Source: Yaniella sp. (GTDB lineage Bacteria; Actinomycetota; Actinomycetes; Actinomycetales; Micrococcaceae). Taken from it: 38,600 nucleotides of DNA. The translations under genes and the position numbers were made by a program. The notes beneath the pieces were generated by a model. It saw nothing but the letters and a program-made list of their open reading frames with translations. It searched no databases and was not told the origin of the DNA. The stretch covers positions 1 through 38,600 of the forward strand of contig NZ_JAKDKW010000015.1 in assembly GCF_030453185.1 (NCBI RefSeq). The letters run 5' to 3'. Below are positions 17,351 to 24,931 of this stretch, in pieces. Within the stretch, counting starts at the first letter, position 1, and every line of letters starts with the position of its first letter.

Positions 17351-17839
17351 TTATTTGAAGTTGATGAACTGTAGTGGCGCATCCTCGAAGTCACGCAGCA
17401 GCGTGATGACGGTCTGCAAATCGTCACGTGACTTCGACGATACGCGGAGCTGGTCACCTTGAATAGTGGCCTTGACCGATTTTGGGCCATCGTCACGAAT
17501 GATCTTGGAGATCTTCTTGGCTGTTGTTTGGTCGAGGCCTTCTTTGATCGTGGCATTGATTCTGAACTGTTTGCCCTGCGCGACTGGTTCCTCAGCATCT
17601 AATGCTTTCAATGAAATACCACGGCGCACCAACTTGGATTGCAGCACGTCCAGAGTAGCGTTGACTCGTGCTTCCGCATTGGCCATCATGGTGAGGCTAT
17701 TGTCGTTGTGCTCTATCGTGGCGCCGGTGCCCTTGAAGTCGTAACGCTGCTGAATCTCTTTGGCAGCCTGGTTTACAGCATTGGCCACTTCCTGTTTGTC
17801 CACTTCGGACACAATGTCAAAAGTCGATTCCTTCGCCAT
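17351..17839 (-). CDS. yajQ: YajQ family nucleotide-binding protein
   Basis: A 162-aa protein with the YajQ signatures: STFDIVSEVDKQEV at the N-terminus, EIQQRYDFKG near residue 28, and QGDQLRVSSKSRDDLQ followed by PLQFINFK at the C-terminus. The family is a small two-domain nucleotide-binding fold; some members bind cyclic di-GMP, but the general role is unsettled. GGAG lies upstream of ATG 17839. The next gene on the strand, an unknown 155-aa protein, begins 18 nt after its stop. The 186-bp gap between this start and tRNA-Tyr should hold both promoters. Confidence 0.92.
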   Translation of the reverse strand: MAKESTFDIVSEVDKQEVANAVNQAAKEIQQRYDFKGTGATIEHNDNSLTMMANAEARVNATLDVLQSKLVRRGISLKALDAEEPVAQGKQFRINATIKEGLDQTTAKKISKIIRDDGPKSVKATIQGDQLRVSSKSRDDLQTVITLLRDFEDAPLQFINFK

Positions 17840-18025
17840 TCAGGCTCCTTCTATAGCTCAACATTTGGTTCTTCCCAAAGTTTAGCTTGGATCCATTGTG
17901 GGCCATACGATAAGAAACCCGACTCAGAGAATTTTTTGAGGTACGAAACACGGGTGCCCAGGCGATTAGCTAAAACAAATAATGGCTGGTAATGTAGTCA
18001 CTCGTGCACGCAAGCCGCACACTTT

Positions 18026-18110
18026 GGCAGATTACCCAAGCGGCCAACGGGGGCTGACTGTAAATCAGCTGGCATTGCCTTCACAGGTTCGAATCCTGTA
18101 TCTGCCACCA
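18026..18110 (+). tRNA. tRNA-Tyr (GTA anticodon)
   Basis: The acceptor arm GGCAGAT pairs with ATCTGCC, and the 3' ACCA is encoded. The anticodon stem GCTGA/TCAGC encloses the loop CTGTAAA with anticodon GTA. A long type II variable arm follows, as expected for bacterial tRNA-Tyr. The T arm CAGG/CCTG encloses TTCGAAT. The length is 85 nt including CCA. Confidence 0.96.
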
Positions 18111-18118
18111 ATTCAATA

Positions 18119-18152
18119 CAGTAAAACCTCGGTGAAAACCGAGGTTTTACTG
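18119..18152. terminator. strong bidirectional terminator between tRNA-Tyr and the IclR gene
   Basis: A perfect 15-bp stem: CAGTAAAACCTCGGT (18119-18133) and ACCGAGGTTTTACTG (18138-18152) with a GAAA tetraloop. The stem's own T/A-rich arms give TTTTACTGTT on the plus strand and a similar tail on the minus strand. It serves the tRNA and the convergent IclR gene. Confidence 0.88.
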
Positions 18153-18178
18153 TTGCAGAAGTCGGGTGCTGTTATCTA

Positions 18179-18925
18179 TCACTCAAGTAGACGACCATAA
18201 CGCTGGACCACCGTTGTGAGCTCTGCGGCCCGCTCTGCGAACGCTTCAGTCGGTAAGTCGTGTGTAAACCCCGTGATGGTCACCGCGGCAAGCACCTGGC
18301 CAGAAAGTCCCCGGAGAGGGACGGCCACCGCTGTCATGTCAGCGTCCCACTCGTTATTCGAGGTAGCCCATCCTTGACGTTTTACGGCATCGAGCTCGTC
18401 GAGAAGCTGTTGTTGGTCGGTAATGGTCCACTGCGTAAACCGCTCCAATGAAGTGGTCTGCAGCTGAGCACGTACCTGGTCATCCGCCGCTGCTAGGAGG
18501 ACTTTCCCGCTACTGGTGGCATGACCAGGAGTGCGACGACCAACGTATTGGCGGGGCGTGAAAAAACGTTCCGTCGGCGCGGACTGCGCGATGTTCACCG
18601 CGTAGATTTCATCACGTATGGCCACATTGGCCGTGAGTTTGAAGTGCTGTGCCACTGTTTCGACAAGTATTTGCGCGGACTTTGTGAGGTCGTTTTGCGA
18701 ATTGACCGAACCTGCCAGCTGCAGGACCCCTTGACCTAGTTCATAAGCAAGGTCAGCTGGACGACGGGCCACCAACGCTTGTCGTTCGAGTGCGATCAAC
18801 AATCGTGAGGCAGTTGACTTGTGCACATCAAGTTCTCTTGCGATCTCGGTTACCGTGGCTCGTTGTGCGCCATTGAGGATCCATAAAATGCTCAACGCGC
18901 GGTCCACTGACTGGTTTCCACTCAC
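18179..18925 (-). CDS. IclR family transcriptional regulator, likely regulator of creatinine/sarcosine catabolism
   Basis: A 248-aa IclR protein. The N-terminal winged helix (residues ~5-65) contains ALSILWILN, TVTEIARELDVHKSTASRLL and ALERQALV. The C-terminal effector domain has GHATSSGKVLLA, followed by the closing segment GLSGQVLAAVTITGF, the usual ligand pocket. It is divergent from the dimethylglycine/sarcosine oxidase-like gene, with 136 bp between starts. That spacer and the creatininase and creatinase promoters all carry the same GTTGC/GCAAC repeats. The start is probably GTG 18925; no good ribosome-binding site is seen. That it acts on these sites is inference from position and motif sharing. 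Confidence 0.88.
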   Translation of the reverse strand: MSGNQSVDRALSILWILNGAQRATVTEIARELDVHKSTASRLLIALERQALVARRPADLAYELGQGVLQLAGSVNSQNDLTKSAQILVETVAQHFKLTANVAIRDEIYAVNIAQSAPTERFFTPRQYVGRRTPGHATSSGKVLLAAADDQVRAQLQTTSLERFTQWTITDQQQLLDELDAVKRQGWATSNNEWDADMTAVAVPLRGLSGQVLAAVTITGFTHDLPTEAFAERAAELTTVVQRYGRLLE

Positions 18926-18995
18926 TGTTGAGACGCTTTCCTAGAAATTCTCCGCATGGTCTTGTGATGCGAAGCCCTTCGGGGATAGGGTTTGT

Positions 18996-19043
18996 GGCAA
19001 CAGTCACAGTTGCAGCTTACGCACTAGTTGCAACATACGCAAC
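18996..19043. promoter_or_regulatory. candidate IclR operators in the divergent iclR-oxidase spacer
   Basis: GGCAAC (18996-19001) and GTTGCA (19009-19014) form an inverted pair with a 7-nt spacer. GTTGCAAC (19027-19034) then reaches GCAAC (19039-19043), giving GTTGCA-N6-GCAAC, the same spacing as upstream of creatininase and creatinase. The last arm lies 18 bp before ATG 19062. Confidence 0.6.
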
Positions 19044-19061
19044 CCTTGGAGGGTTTTGGCC

Positions 19062-20081
19062 ATGGCACACGCATATACTTCATCATCAAAAATTCTTATT
19101 ATCGGATCGGGCGTCGTTGGGGCAGCAATAGCGGATGAGCTCACCCAGCGTGGCGCGAGAGATGTCACCGTAGTTGATCAGGGGCCCCTGTATGAGACGG
19201 GTGGTTCGTCCTCTCATGCTCCAGGATTCGTGTTTCAGATCAACCCCTCTAAAGCGATGTCGGAACTGGCCCAGCGTACGCTGAATAAATTGGACGAACT
19301 TGACCCCGGCGGGGAGGATAACTGGCTGTTAAAGCGAGTTGGCGGTATTGAGCTCGCGTACACCGATGATCAAATGCGCGAATTGAAGCGACGTCACGGG
19401 TTCGCCCAAGCTTGGGGCGTTGCGTCCGAGCTGATTTCGGCCGATGGTGTGCGTCAACTGTGGCCAGGAGTCGATGTCGCAGATCTGATTGGCGCACTGC
19501 ACACTCCCACTGATGCTGTAGTGCATTCAGTACGGGCTGTTACGGCGCAGGCCGAGCGTGCCATCGAACATGGCGCCGTCTTCCATGGTCACACTCAGGT
19601 TGTTGATCTTGTGGTCGAAGATGGGGCGGTAACGGGTGTACAAGTTGTGGATGCACTCACCGGTGACCATCAACGAACCATTGCTGCCGATATTATTGTC
19701 GCAGCAGGCGGGATTTGGGGGCCAACTATTGGCAAGTGGCTGGGGAAGAATATGCCAATGCAGCCTATTGAACATGGCTTTGGGTTCTCGCACCCCCTGG
19801 AAGAGTTTCGTGACGCTGCCAATGATGAATCCTGTAACTTTCCGATGATTCGACACCAGGGGGCCGGGGTGTATTTCCGGCAGCAAGGCAAAAGTTTGGC
19901 AATCGGGGCCTACGAGCACAAGCCGTTAGAGGTTCGTCAGGACCAGTTGGGGTCCGCGGCCGAAGCGCATGCTAGCGGTGTGCAGCCATCGGTGCACGAA
20001 CTGACCTGGGAAGATTATGAACCCACTTGGCAAGAAATCCAACGGGTCTTTCCCCCAGGTTCGGGCAGCTGGCTTGGATGA
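19062..20081 (+). CDS. dimethylglycine/sarcosine oxidase-like protein, N-terminal FAD half (frameshifted)
   Basis: This is the FAD-binding oxidoreductase (DAO) half of a protein related to Arthrobacter dimethylglycine oxidase. IIGSGVVGAAIADEL is the Rossmann dinucleotide site. In GGSSSHAPGFVFQINPSK the His is the residue expected to hold FAD covalently. IVAAGGIWGPTIGKWLG closes the FAD site. ATG 19062 is preferred because GGAGGG lies 8 nt upstream; a TTG at 19056 is too close to it. The frame runs into TGA at 20079-20081 because of one extra base in the run CCCCC at 20052-20056; the gene continues in the next frame to 21567. Corrected, the product would be 834 aa, against about 830 aa for the Arthrobacter enzyme. 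In the context of creatinase the substrate is probably sarcosine. Confidence 0.85.
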   Translation: MAHAYTSSSKILIIGSGVVGAAIADELTQRGARDVTVVDQGPLYETGGSSSHAPGFVFQINPSKAMSELAQRTLNKLDELDPGGEDNWLLKRVGGIELAYTDDQMRELKRRHGFAQAWGVASELISADGVRQLWPGVDVADLIGALHTPTDAVVHSVRAVTAQAERAIEHGAVFHGHTQVVDLVVEDGAVTGVQVVDALTGDHQRTIAADIIVAAGGIWGPTIGKWLGKNMPMQPIEHGFGFSHPLEEFRDAANDESCNFPMIRHQGAGVYFRQQGKSLAIGAYEHKPLEVRQDQLGSAAEAHASGVQPSVHELTWEDYEPTWQEIQRVFPPGSGSWLG

Positions 20082-21567
20082 AGCCCGCTCGTTCAACGGC
20101 ATTTTCTCCTTCACCCCCGACGGGGGCCCGCTGCTTGGACCATCCAACACGGTGGCCGGGGTCTGGATAGCCCAAGCAGTGTGGGTTACGGCTTCGGCCG
20201 GTGTCGCTCAAGTTACCGCAGATTGGATCACCACTGGGCATCCCGGTATCGATACGGCCGACCTGGACTTAGCGCGCTTTGACACCCGGCTCCTGTCGCC
20301 TGAATTCGGCAGGCAAAAGGGGCTGGAGGCCTATGACGAGGTCTATGACATTCGCCATCCACGTGCTGCTTCGGCGAAACTCCGTGGTATTCGGACGTCA
20401 CCGTTTCACTTCCACCAACAACTCGCGGGCGCACATTTCGTTGAAGCCAACGGGTGGGAACGCCCACTGTGGTTAGAAGAAAATCGGCGGGTCCTAGAGG
20501 AAGCCGAGCTGACGTTTCCGAAAATTCCGGCGTGGGATACTTCGGAGTTTTCGCCCATCGCGGTTGGGGAGGCGTGGGCTACTCGAAATCGTGTGGCTAT
20601 GTATGACATGACGTCGCTGACCCGCTACTGGGTGGCTGGACCAGATGCATCGGCCCTGCTGGAGCGACTCACGACCAATAAGGTGTCCAAGAAGCCAGGC
20701 TCGGTGACGTTCACGCTCATGCTGGATGCAGCAGGCGGTATTCTCTCGGACGTTACGGTCACGAGAGTGTCCGACGACGAATTTCTCATCGGAGCCAATA
20801 GCCATCGCGACCTCATCCATCTGAACAATCATGTGCGCGACGGGGAGCAGGTTTCCATTACGGATATCTCCCCAGGAACGTGCTGCATTGGGCTTTGGGG
20901 TCCGCATGCTCGCGATGTGCTCAGCCAGTTGACCGACGACGACATCAGTCACGAAGGATTCGGTTATTTCAAAGCCAAACAGCTCTACATCGCAGCGGTG
21001 CCGGCGTTGGCACTGCGAGTCTCCTATGTGGGAGAACTTGGCTGGGAGCTCTACACAACCGCGGATCACGGTGCCCGGCTCTGGGAAGAGCTCCATACAG
21101 CTGGAAATCAATACGGCATAGTGATTGGTGGGCGACTGGCCTTCAACGCGCTACGCCTAGAAAAAGGGTTCCGGTCCTATGGTGCAGACATGACTCGGGA
21201 GCACCGTCCACAACAAGCGGGCCTTGGATTCGCGGTCTCGAAAGTCAAAACTGATTATCTGGGTTATGAGGGGCTGTCCGAGCCACCGACAACCGATCGT
21301 CAGATGGTGACATTGACGTCTGACTTCCTATTTGGAGCGCCCAACCCCGGTGCCCCGGTGCTGGGCGCTGATGGTCAGCTAGTGGGTTACACTGCCTCGT
21401 CCGACTTTGGCTACACGGTGGGCAAGACCATTACCTTTGCATGGCTCGATCCGGAGCATTCGCGGGCCGACACCGAAGTCGTCATCAAACATTTCAATCG
21501 TTCGGTGCCGGCCGTCGTGGCTAGCGATCCGCTGTATGATCCGAGCGGCAGCAAGATGCGTCGTTAG
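20017..21567 (+). CDS. dimethylglycine/sarcosine oxidase-like protein, C-terminal folate-binding half (frameshifted)
   Basis: This is the continuation of the preceding gene in the +1 frame; homologous sequence resumes about base 20056 (QVRAAGLDEARSFNGIFSF). TPDGGPLLG finishes the FAD domain. The remainder is a GcvT-like tetrahydrofolate-binding module: AMYDMTSLTRYWVAGPDA, TTNKVSKKPGSVTFTLML, TCCIGLWGPHARDVL, LRVSYVGELGWELYT and LRLEKGFRSYG, ending DPLYDPSGSKMRR much as the Arthrobacter enzyme does. It should move the one-carbon unit released by amine oxidation to THF, giving 5,10-methylene-THF and glycine. The ATG at 20017 has no ribosome-binding site and is out of context, so this is not an independent gene. 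Its TAG overlaps the formamidase stop. Confidence 0.85.
   Translation: MNPLGKKSNGSFPQVRAAGLDEARSFNGIFSFTPDGGPLLGPSNTVAGVWIAQAVWVTASAGVAQVTADWITTGHPGIDTADLDLARFDTRLLSPEFGRQKGLEAYDEVYDIRHPRAASAKLRGIRTSPFHFHQQLAGAHFVEANGWERPLWLEENRRVLEEAELTFPKIPAWDTSEFSPIAVGEAWATRNRVAMYDMTSLTRYWVAGPDASALLERLTTNKVSKKPGSVTFTLMLDAAGGILSDVTVTRVSDDEFLIGANSHRDLIHLNNHVRDGEQVSITDISPGTCCIGLWGPHARDVLSQLTDDDISHEGFGYFKAKQLYIAAVPALALRVSYVGELGWELYTTADHGARLWEELHTAGNQYGIVIGGRLAFNALRLEKGFRSYGADMTREHRPQQAGLGFAVSKVKTDYLGYEGLSEPPTTDRQMVTLTSDFLFGAPNPGAPVLGADGQLVGYTASSDFGYTVGKTITFAWLDPEHSRADTEVVIKHFNRSVPAVVASDPLYDPSGSKMRR
20052..20056 (+). other. CCCCC run at the +1 frameshift point
   Basis: The upstream frame reads TTT CCC CCA GGT and then stops at 20081. 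Dropping one C gives TTT CCC CAG GTT, which restores the conserved sequence through to 21567. The site may be an assembly or sequencing error in a homopolymer, a true inactivating mutation, or a CCC-C slip site. Confidence 0.85.
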
Positions 21568-22826
21568 CCATACACCGGGTCTTTCGCTTTTGGTGCGCCT
21601 ATGCCTGGATCGATTTGGTGAGGACCGCTCTTGGATGGTCGTACATCAAAATCGAAAATGGCGGTCGGGATGTACACGGTGGAGCACGCGTTTGGAATGT
21701 CAACCACCGAGGAGAGCCGTCCTTCAATGGGAGCGGCACCCAACAGGAGGTAGGCCTGTTCCTTGGAGTATCCAAATTTTGATAGGTACTCGATCGCGTG
21801 CAGGATGGCGCGCTGGTAGGACAAATGGGAATCCAGGTAACGCTGTTCCCCATCGAGGGTTACCGATGTGCCAGAGAACGAGATCCATTCACTGAACTGT
21901 GGATCTTGTCTGCCGGGCATGAAGATCGCGTTTTCAGCTACCCCGTAGGTTTCCATGCCGCCCTTGATCAGGTCGACGTGGATATCCATGAAGCCACCCA
22001 TCTCGATGCCACCGCAGAAGGTAATCTCGCCGTCGCCCTGGGAGAAGTGCAGGTCTCCGATCGAGAAGTTTGCCCCGTCAACGAACACCGGGTAGAAGGC
22101 CCTGGTGCCCTTCGTCAGGTTCTTAATGTCCTGGTTCCCACCGTTTTCCCGTGGGGGAGCAGTTCGTGCTGCCTCTGCACCGACACGAGCCCACTCGCTT
22201 TGAGGCAGGTTGCCGAGTACAGCTTCTTCGGGCTCGGGCGGGAGCGCGAGCGGTGGCACTCGATCTGGGTTCGTAGCGATCAGGTCGCCTTCACGCTTAT
22301 TCCACTTGGCTAACATTTCAGGGCTGGGTGCTGTGGCCATAATGCCCGGGTGAGTGAGTCCCTCGAAGCGTACTCCGGGGATATGCCGCGAAGTCGCCCA
22401 GGGACCCTGGAAGTCCCAGACGGCTTTATATGCATCAGGGAATTGATCGACTAGGAAGCTACCACCGTTGGAACGAGCGAAGATACCGGTGTAACCCCAG
22501 CCCTGACCGGCCAGCGGGCCTTGTTCCTGTGGGATTGGTCCGACATCTAAAATATCTACAATCAGTAGATCGCCGGGCTGGGCGCCCTCGATGCGGAACG
22601 GGCCGGAGAGGCCGTGCACCTTCTTCATGGGTGCATTGAGGATGTCATCGGCGGAGTCGTCGTTTTTAATGGCACCGTCGAACCATTCTCGTGAATCAAC
22701 TCGGAAGCTATCACCCGGGCGGACCGTTTCTACCGGCGGGATTTCTGGATGGTATCGGTTATGGCCAGTCTTTTCTTGAGCAGTGAATGGTTTGGAGGAA
22801 TCTAAAGGGAAAATATTGCCGAGCAT
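21564..22826 (-). CDS. fmdA: formamidase (acetamidase/formamidase family)
   Basis: A 420-aa cytoplasmic amidohydrolase of the FmdA family, which hydrolyses formamide to formate and ammonia. Recognisable blocks are GLSGPFRIEGAQPGDLLIVDILD, HIPGVRFEGLTHPGIMATAPS, FSQGDGEITFCGGIEMGG (with the conserved Cys), and PGRQDPQFSEW. The length is close to that of the Methylophilus enzyme. ATG 22826 has GTAGGAG upstream. It follows fmdB by 17 nt on the same strand, the usual fmdA/fmdB partnership. Its TAA overlaps the TAG of the oxidase gene, which runs toward it. Its place in a creatinine cluster is unusual. Acetamidase activity is an alternative. Confidence 0.9.
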   Translation of the reverse strand: MLGNIFPLDSSKPFTAQEKTGHNRYHPEIPPVETVRPGDSFRVDSREWFDGAIKNDDSADDILNAPMKKVHGLSGPFRIEGAQPGDLLIVDILDVGPIPQEQGPLAGQGWGYTGIFARSNGGSFLVDQFPDAYKAVWDFQGPWATSRHIPGVRFEGLTHPGIMATAPSPEMLAKWNKREGDLIATNPDRVPPLALPPEPEEAVLGNLPQSEWARVGAEAARTAPPRENGGNQDIKNLTKGTRAFYPVFVDGANFSIGDLHFSQGDGEITFCGGIEMGGFMDIHVDLIKGGMETYGVAENAIFMPGRQDPQFSEWISFSGTSVTLDGEQRYLDSHLSYQRAILHAIEYLSKFGYSKEQAYLLLGAAPIEGRLSSVVDIPNACSTVYIPTAIFDFDVRPSKSGPHQIDPGIGAPKAKDPVYG

Positions 22827-22843
22827 GATGAGTACTCCTACTT

Positions 22844-23137
22844 CTAGGGTTTGGGCAATTTTTGGTGCAGTGGATTCGTCGTGATCGCAGTGGGTTGGCG
22901 TTTTGCAGTGCGCGTGCCGGAAAGAGAGTTCACCACCTCGGGCTGATCGGCTGTCGCTTTGGTGGCGTCAAGGAATCGCATCTGGGCAGATTTGCCTTGG
23001 GACGGCCCAACGGCTGGCATGAGACTGGCGGCATCCTTGCCGCACTGTGGGCAGGAAACGGTGTCGGGTTTTTCTTGCATCGTAAAGAAGGCTTCGAAGA
23101 CGTCGCCTTCGGGACACCTGAAATCGTAGAGCGGCAT
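22844..23137 (-). CDS. fmdB: FmdB-type zinc-ribbon regulatory protein
   Basis: A 97-aa protein beginning MPLYDFRCPEGDVFEAFF, then SCPQCG near residue 35. In most FmdB proteins two CxxC pairs hold zinc. Here the first pair reads Cys-Pro-Glu-Gly, so one Cys is missing and only the second pair is complete. The rest is a hydrophilic tail rich in Ser, Thr and Lys. FmdB is thought to regulate or help mature formamidase. The gene is directly upstream of formamidase, 17 nt away. AGAGGA lies about 10 nt before ATG 23137; a nearer ATG upstream is out of frame. Confidence 0.85.
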   Translation of the reverse strand: MPLYDFRCPEGDVFEAFFTMQEKPDTVSCPQCGKDAASLMPAVGPSQGKSAQMRFLDATKATADQPEVVNSLSGTRTAKRQPTAITTNPLHQKLPKP

Positions 23138-23321
23138 GAATCATGGTCCTCTCGATGAAGACATGCATCTGATGTCATTGAGTCAAACATGAAGTGAGCT
23201 GGATCTCAAGAGGTATTGACTTGGGGAGACGGGGTTTCGGAAGGCTTTGGGCCATGAGGTCACGGTTGACTCGTAGAAACGTCGCGCAAGCTGTGCAGAG
23301 GCGGTGAAAAACTCTTGTGAA

Positions 23322-23362
23322 CAAACCGTTCAAACATCGAATACGCGAGCAAACCGTTGACA
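23322..23362. repeat. direct repeat CAAACCGTT x2, overlapping a TTGACA box
   Basis: CAAACCGTT occurs at 23322-23330 and again at 23350-23358, a 28-bp period. The second copy runs into TTGACA (23357-23362), a possible -35 box for the DUF488 gene. It could be a regulator site; no function is shown. Confidence 0.35.
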
Positions 23363-23381
23363 AGTCATCATGTTGCAGGCG

Positions 23382-23387
23382 TAGTCT
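23382..23387 (+). promoter_or_regulatory. -10 box (TAGTCT) for the DUF488 gene
   Basis: TAGTCT ends 6 nt before ATG 23394 with no ribosome-binding site between, so the mRNA should be leaderless. TTGACA at 23357-23362 is 19 bp upstream, a long spacer. Confidence 0.5.
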
Positions 23388-23393
23388 GCAGCT

Positions 23394-23762
23394 ATGAGCA
23401 ACCCGAAGATTGTGGTCAAAAGGATCTACGACGACGTCGATGACTCTGACGGTAAAAGGGTCCTCGTGGACCGAATGTGGCCGCGGGGTGTCAGTAAAGA
23501 GCGCGCCGAGCTAGATTATTGGTTTAAAGAGGTGGCGCCAAGCGCGGATCTGCGTACATGGTGGGACCATGATGCGGAGCGTTTCCAGGAGTTTGCAGAC
23601 CGATACGAGGAAGAGCTCTCCGCTGAGGACCATGTCGAACAGGTCGATGAGCTGATTGATCTCGTACACAATCATGCTCGGGTCACATTGCTCTACGCAG
23701 CCAAAGACGAGACCGTCAACCACGCTCGTGTTTTGCAAGACTATCTGAGGCGGCACAGCTGA
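23394..23762 (+). CDS. DUF488 family protein
   Basis: A 122-aa soluble protein with the DUF488 core: IVVKRIYDDVDDSDGKRVLVDRMWPRG at the start and VTLLYAAKDETVNHARVL near the end, with an acidic helical middle. The biochemical role of the family is not established. It opens leaderlessly at ATG 23394. A 52-codon zinc-ribbon ORF starts inside its stop codon (TGATG), so the two are translationally coupled. It lies between fmdB and creatininase but has a half operator at most (GTTGCA near 23372), so its membership of the catabolic regulon is doubtful. Confidence 0.85.
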   Translation: MSNPKIVVKRIYDDVDDSDGKRVLVDRMWPRGVSKERAELDYWFKEVAPSADLRTWWDHDAERFQEFADRYEEELSAEDHVEQVDELIDLVHNHARVTLLYAAKDETVNHARVLQDYLRRHS

Positions 23763-23920
23763 TGGGTGATCCAGCCTGTTGGCTCGACCAATTATGTCCC
23801 GACTGTGCCGCGATGCTCGATGCGCCCGAGCCCGGGGCGATATCTGTGACGTGTTGGCGCTGTGGCGCCACGGTTCACTTCGGTGACGAAGGTCCACGCG
23901 TGACAAACCGCAAAAAATAG
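23762..23920 (+). CDS. 52-aa zinc-ribbon miniprotein coupled to DUF488
   Basis: A short ORF beginning with the A of the DUF488 stop (TGATG at 23760-23764) and ending with TAG 23918-23920. The peptide contains CPDC near residue 12 and CWRC near residue 31. These are two CxxC pairs 15 residues apart, a typical treble-clef or zinc-ribbon spacing. The C-terminus is basic (RKK). The overlap with DUF488, both Cys pairs and codon use similar to its neighbours argue that it is real. No function is assigned; a zinc-binding partner of the DUF488 protein is the simplest idea. Confidence 0.7.
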   Translation: MGDPACWLDQLCPDCAAMLDAPEPGAISVTCWRCGATVHFGDEGPRVTNRKK

Positions 23921-23995
23921 TACCGCCTTCTGGCGGCAAATTTGCCTGCGTTCGCAGTGGTAAAGATCTATCTTCGCACCCCGCTCCGGCGCGAC

Positions 23996-24025
23996 TTGAC
24001 TGTGACTGCTGTCACTCGTTATATT
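23996..24025 (+). promoter_or_regulatory. promoter of the creatininase-BCCT operon
   Basis: TTGACT (23996-24001), an 18-bp spacer and TATATT (24020-24025) form a good sigma-70-type promoter. The expected start near 24032 falls inside the operator at 24029-24054, and the leader to ATG 24135 would be about 100 nt. Confidence 0.7.
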
Positions 24026-24028
24026 TGC

Positions 24029-24054
24029 TGCAACGCTGTTGCACTCAAGGCAAC
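24029..24054 (+). promoter_or_regulatory. candidate IclR operator upstream of creatininase
   Basis: TGCAAC (24029-24034), 3 nt, GTTGCA (24038-24043), 6 nt, GCAAC (24050-24054). The first two arms are a perfect inverted repeat. The element begins 3 nt after the -10 box, covering the expected transcription start, which suggests repression. Confidence 0.7.
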
Positions 24055-24134
24055 ATGTGGAATTTCCAACCATCCTGTCACTGGGCTATGCCTGGAAGCA
24101 TTCACCCTTCCTATAGGGGAGTCAAGGAGCACAC

Positions 24135-24929
24135 ATGTCTTCAGTCTTTCTCGAAGACCTCGATGCGGAAACATACGCCGAGTATCTGAATCAGCCAACA
24201 TCCACCGTCATCATCCCCGCCGGCGCGACCGAACAGCACGGGCCGCACATGCCACTGGGTGTTGATGCTATGTTGTCGACTGACATTGCCGCAGCCGTCG
24301 CGCAGCAGCTTGGTGCTCTCGTGGCGCCGGTTTTTTCATATGGGTATAAATCACAGCCGCGTTCCGGTGGTGGCGACCACCGGGTGGGCACTACGAGCTT
24401 GAGTGCTACCACCCTGATGAGCCTGGTCGAAGATGTTGCCGGTTCATTCCTACGCCAGGGGTTTAAGAATGTCGTTGTACTCAACGGGCACTTCGAAAAC
24501 TATCAATTTATTTACGAGGGTCTTGACCAGGCAGTCACACAAGCGCGTGATACGGGACTGGCCAGCCGCGGCGTGTTGATGTCCTACTGGGATTTTGTGG
24601 ATGAGGATACGCTCCAGAAAGTCTTCCCGGATGGGTTCTTGGGTTGGGATATCGAGCACGGGGGCGTCTTGGAAACTTCATTGATGCTGCACTTGCACCC
24701 CGAAAAGGTCGAGATGGACCGCGTGATTGATCATCCGCCGGCAGATCTCACCTCTTATGATATTTTTCCCGAGGATCCTGCGCGCACCCCGGTGAGCGGA
24801 TGTCTGTCCTCAGCAGTAGATGCCAGCGCAGAAAAGGGTCGATTGCTCCTGGACGCTGTGCACGGTGCTGTGTCTGAAGCGCTCGCAACAGAATTAGAGC
24901 TGCCAGCAACAGCAGAGGGGGCACGGTAG
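24135..24929 (+). CDS. crnA: creatininase (creatinine amidohydrolase)
   Basis: This enzyme opens creatinine to creatine, reversibly. The 264-aa protein follows the Pseudomonas putida enzyme closely. The metal ligands Glu33, His35 and Asp44 are in ATEQHGPHMPLGVDA, and His119 and Glu121 are in NGHFEN. Trp152 (SYWDF), Trp171 and His175 (GWDIEHGG) form the substrate pocket. GYKSQPRSGGGDH and PARTPVSG also match. This is a true creatininase rather than one of the many distant family members such as mycofactocin MftE. AAGGAG lies 6 nt before ATG 24135. The BCCT transporter gene starts 2 nt after its stop. It is under a promoter with an operator-like site. Confidence 0.95.
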   Translation: MSSVFLEDLDAETYAEYLNQPTSTVIIPAGATEQHGPHMPLGVDAMLSTDIAAAVAQQLGALVAPVFSYGYKSQPRSGGGDHRVGTTSLSATTLMSLVEDVAGSFLRQGFKNVVVLNGHFENYQFIYEGLDQAVTQARDTGLASRGVLMSYWDFVDEDTLQKVFPDGFLGWDIEHGGVLETSLMLHLHPEKVEMDRVIDHPPADLTSYDIFPEDPARTPVSGCLSSAVDASAEKGRLLLDAVHGAVSEALATELELPATAEGAR

Positions 24930-24931
24930 CT

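Noticed and set aside
20017-20081. ATG 20017 as the start of a separate GcvT-like gene
   Set aside because: No ribosome-binding site, lies inside the conserved FAD-domain reading frame, and homologous sequence in this frame only resumes about 20056.
23923-23936. Small hairpin CCGCC-N4-GGCGG after the zinc-ribbon ORF as a terminator
   Set aside because: Only 5 bp of stem and no T-run on the plus strand; a T-run exists only on the minus strand, where no gene needs it.
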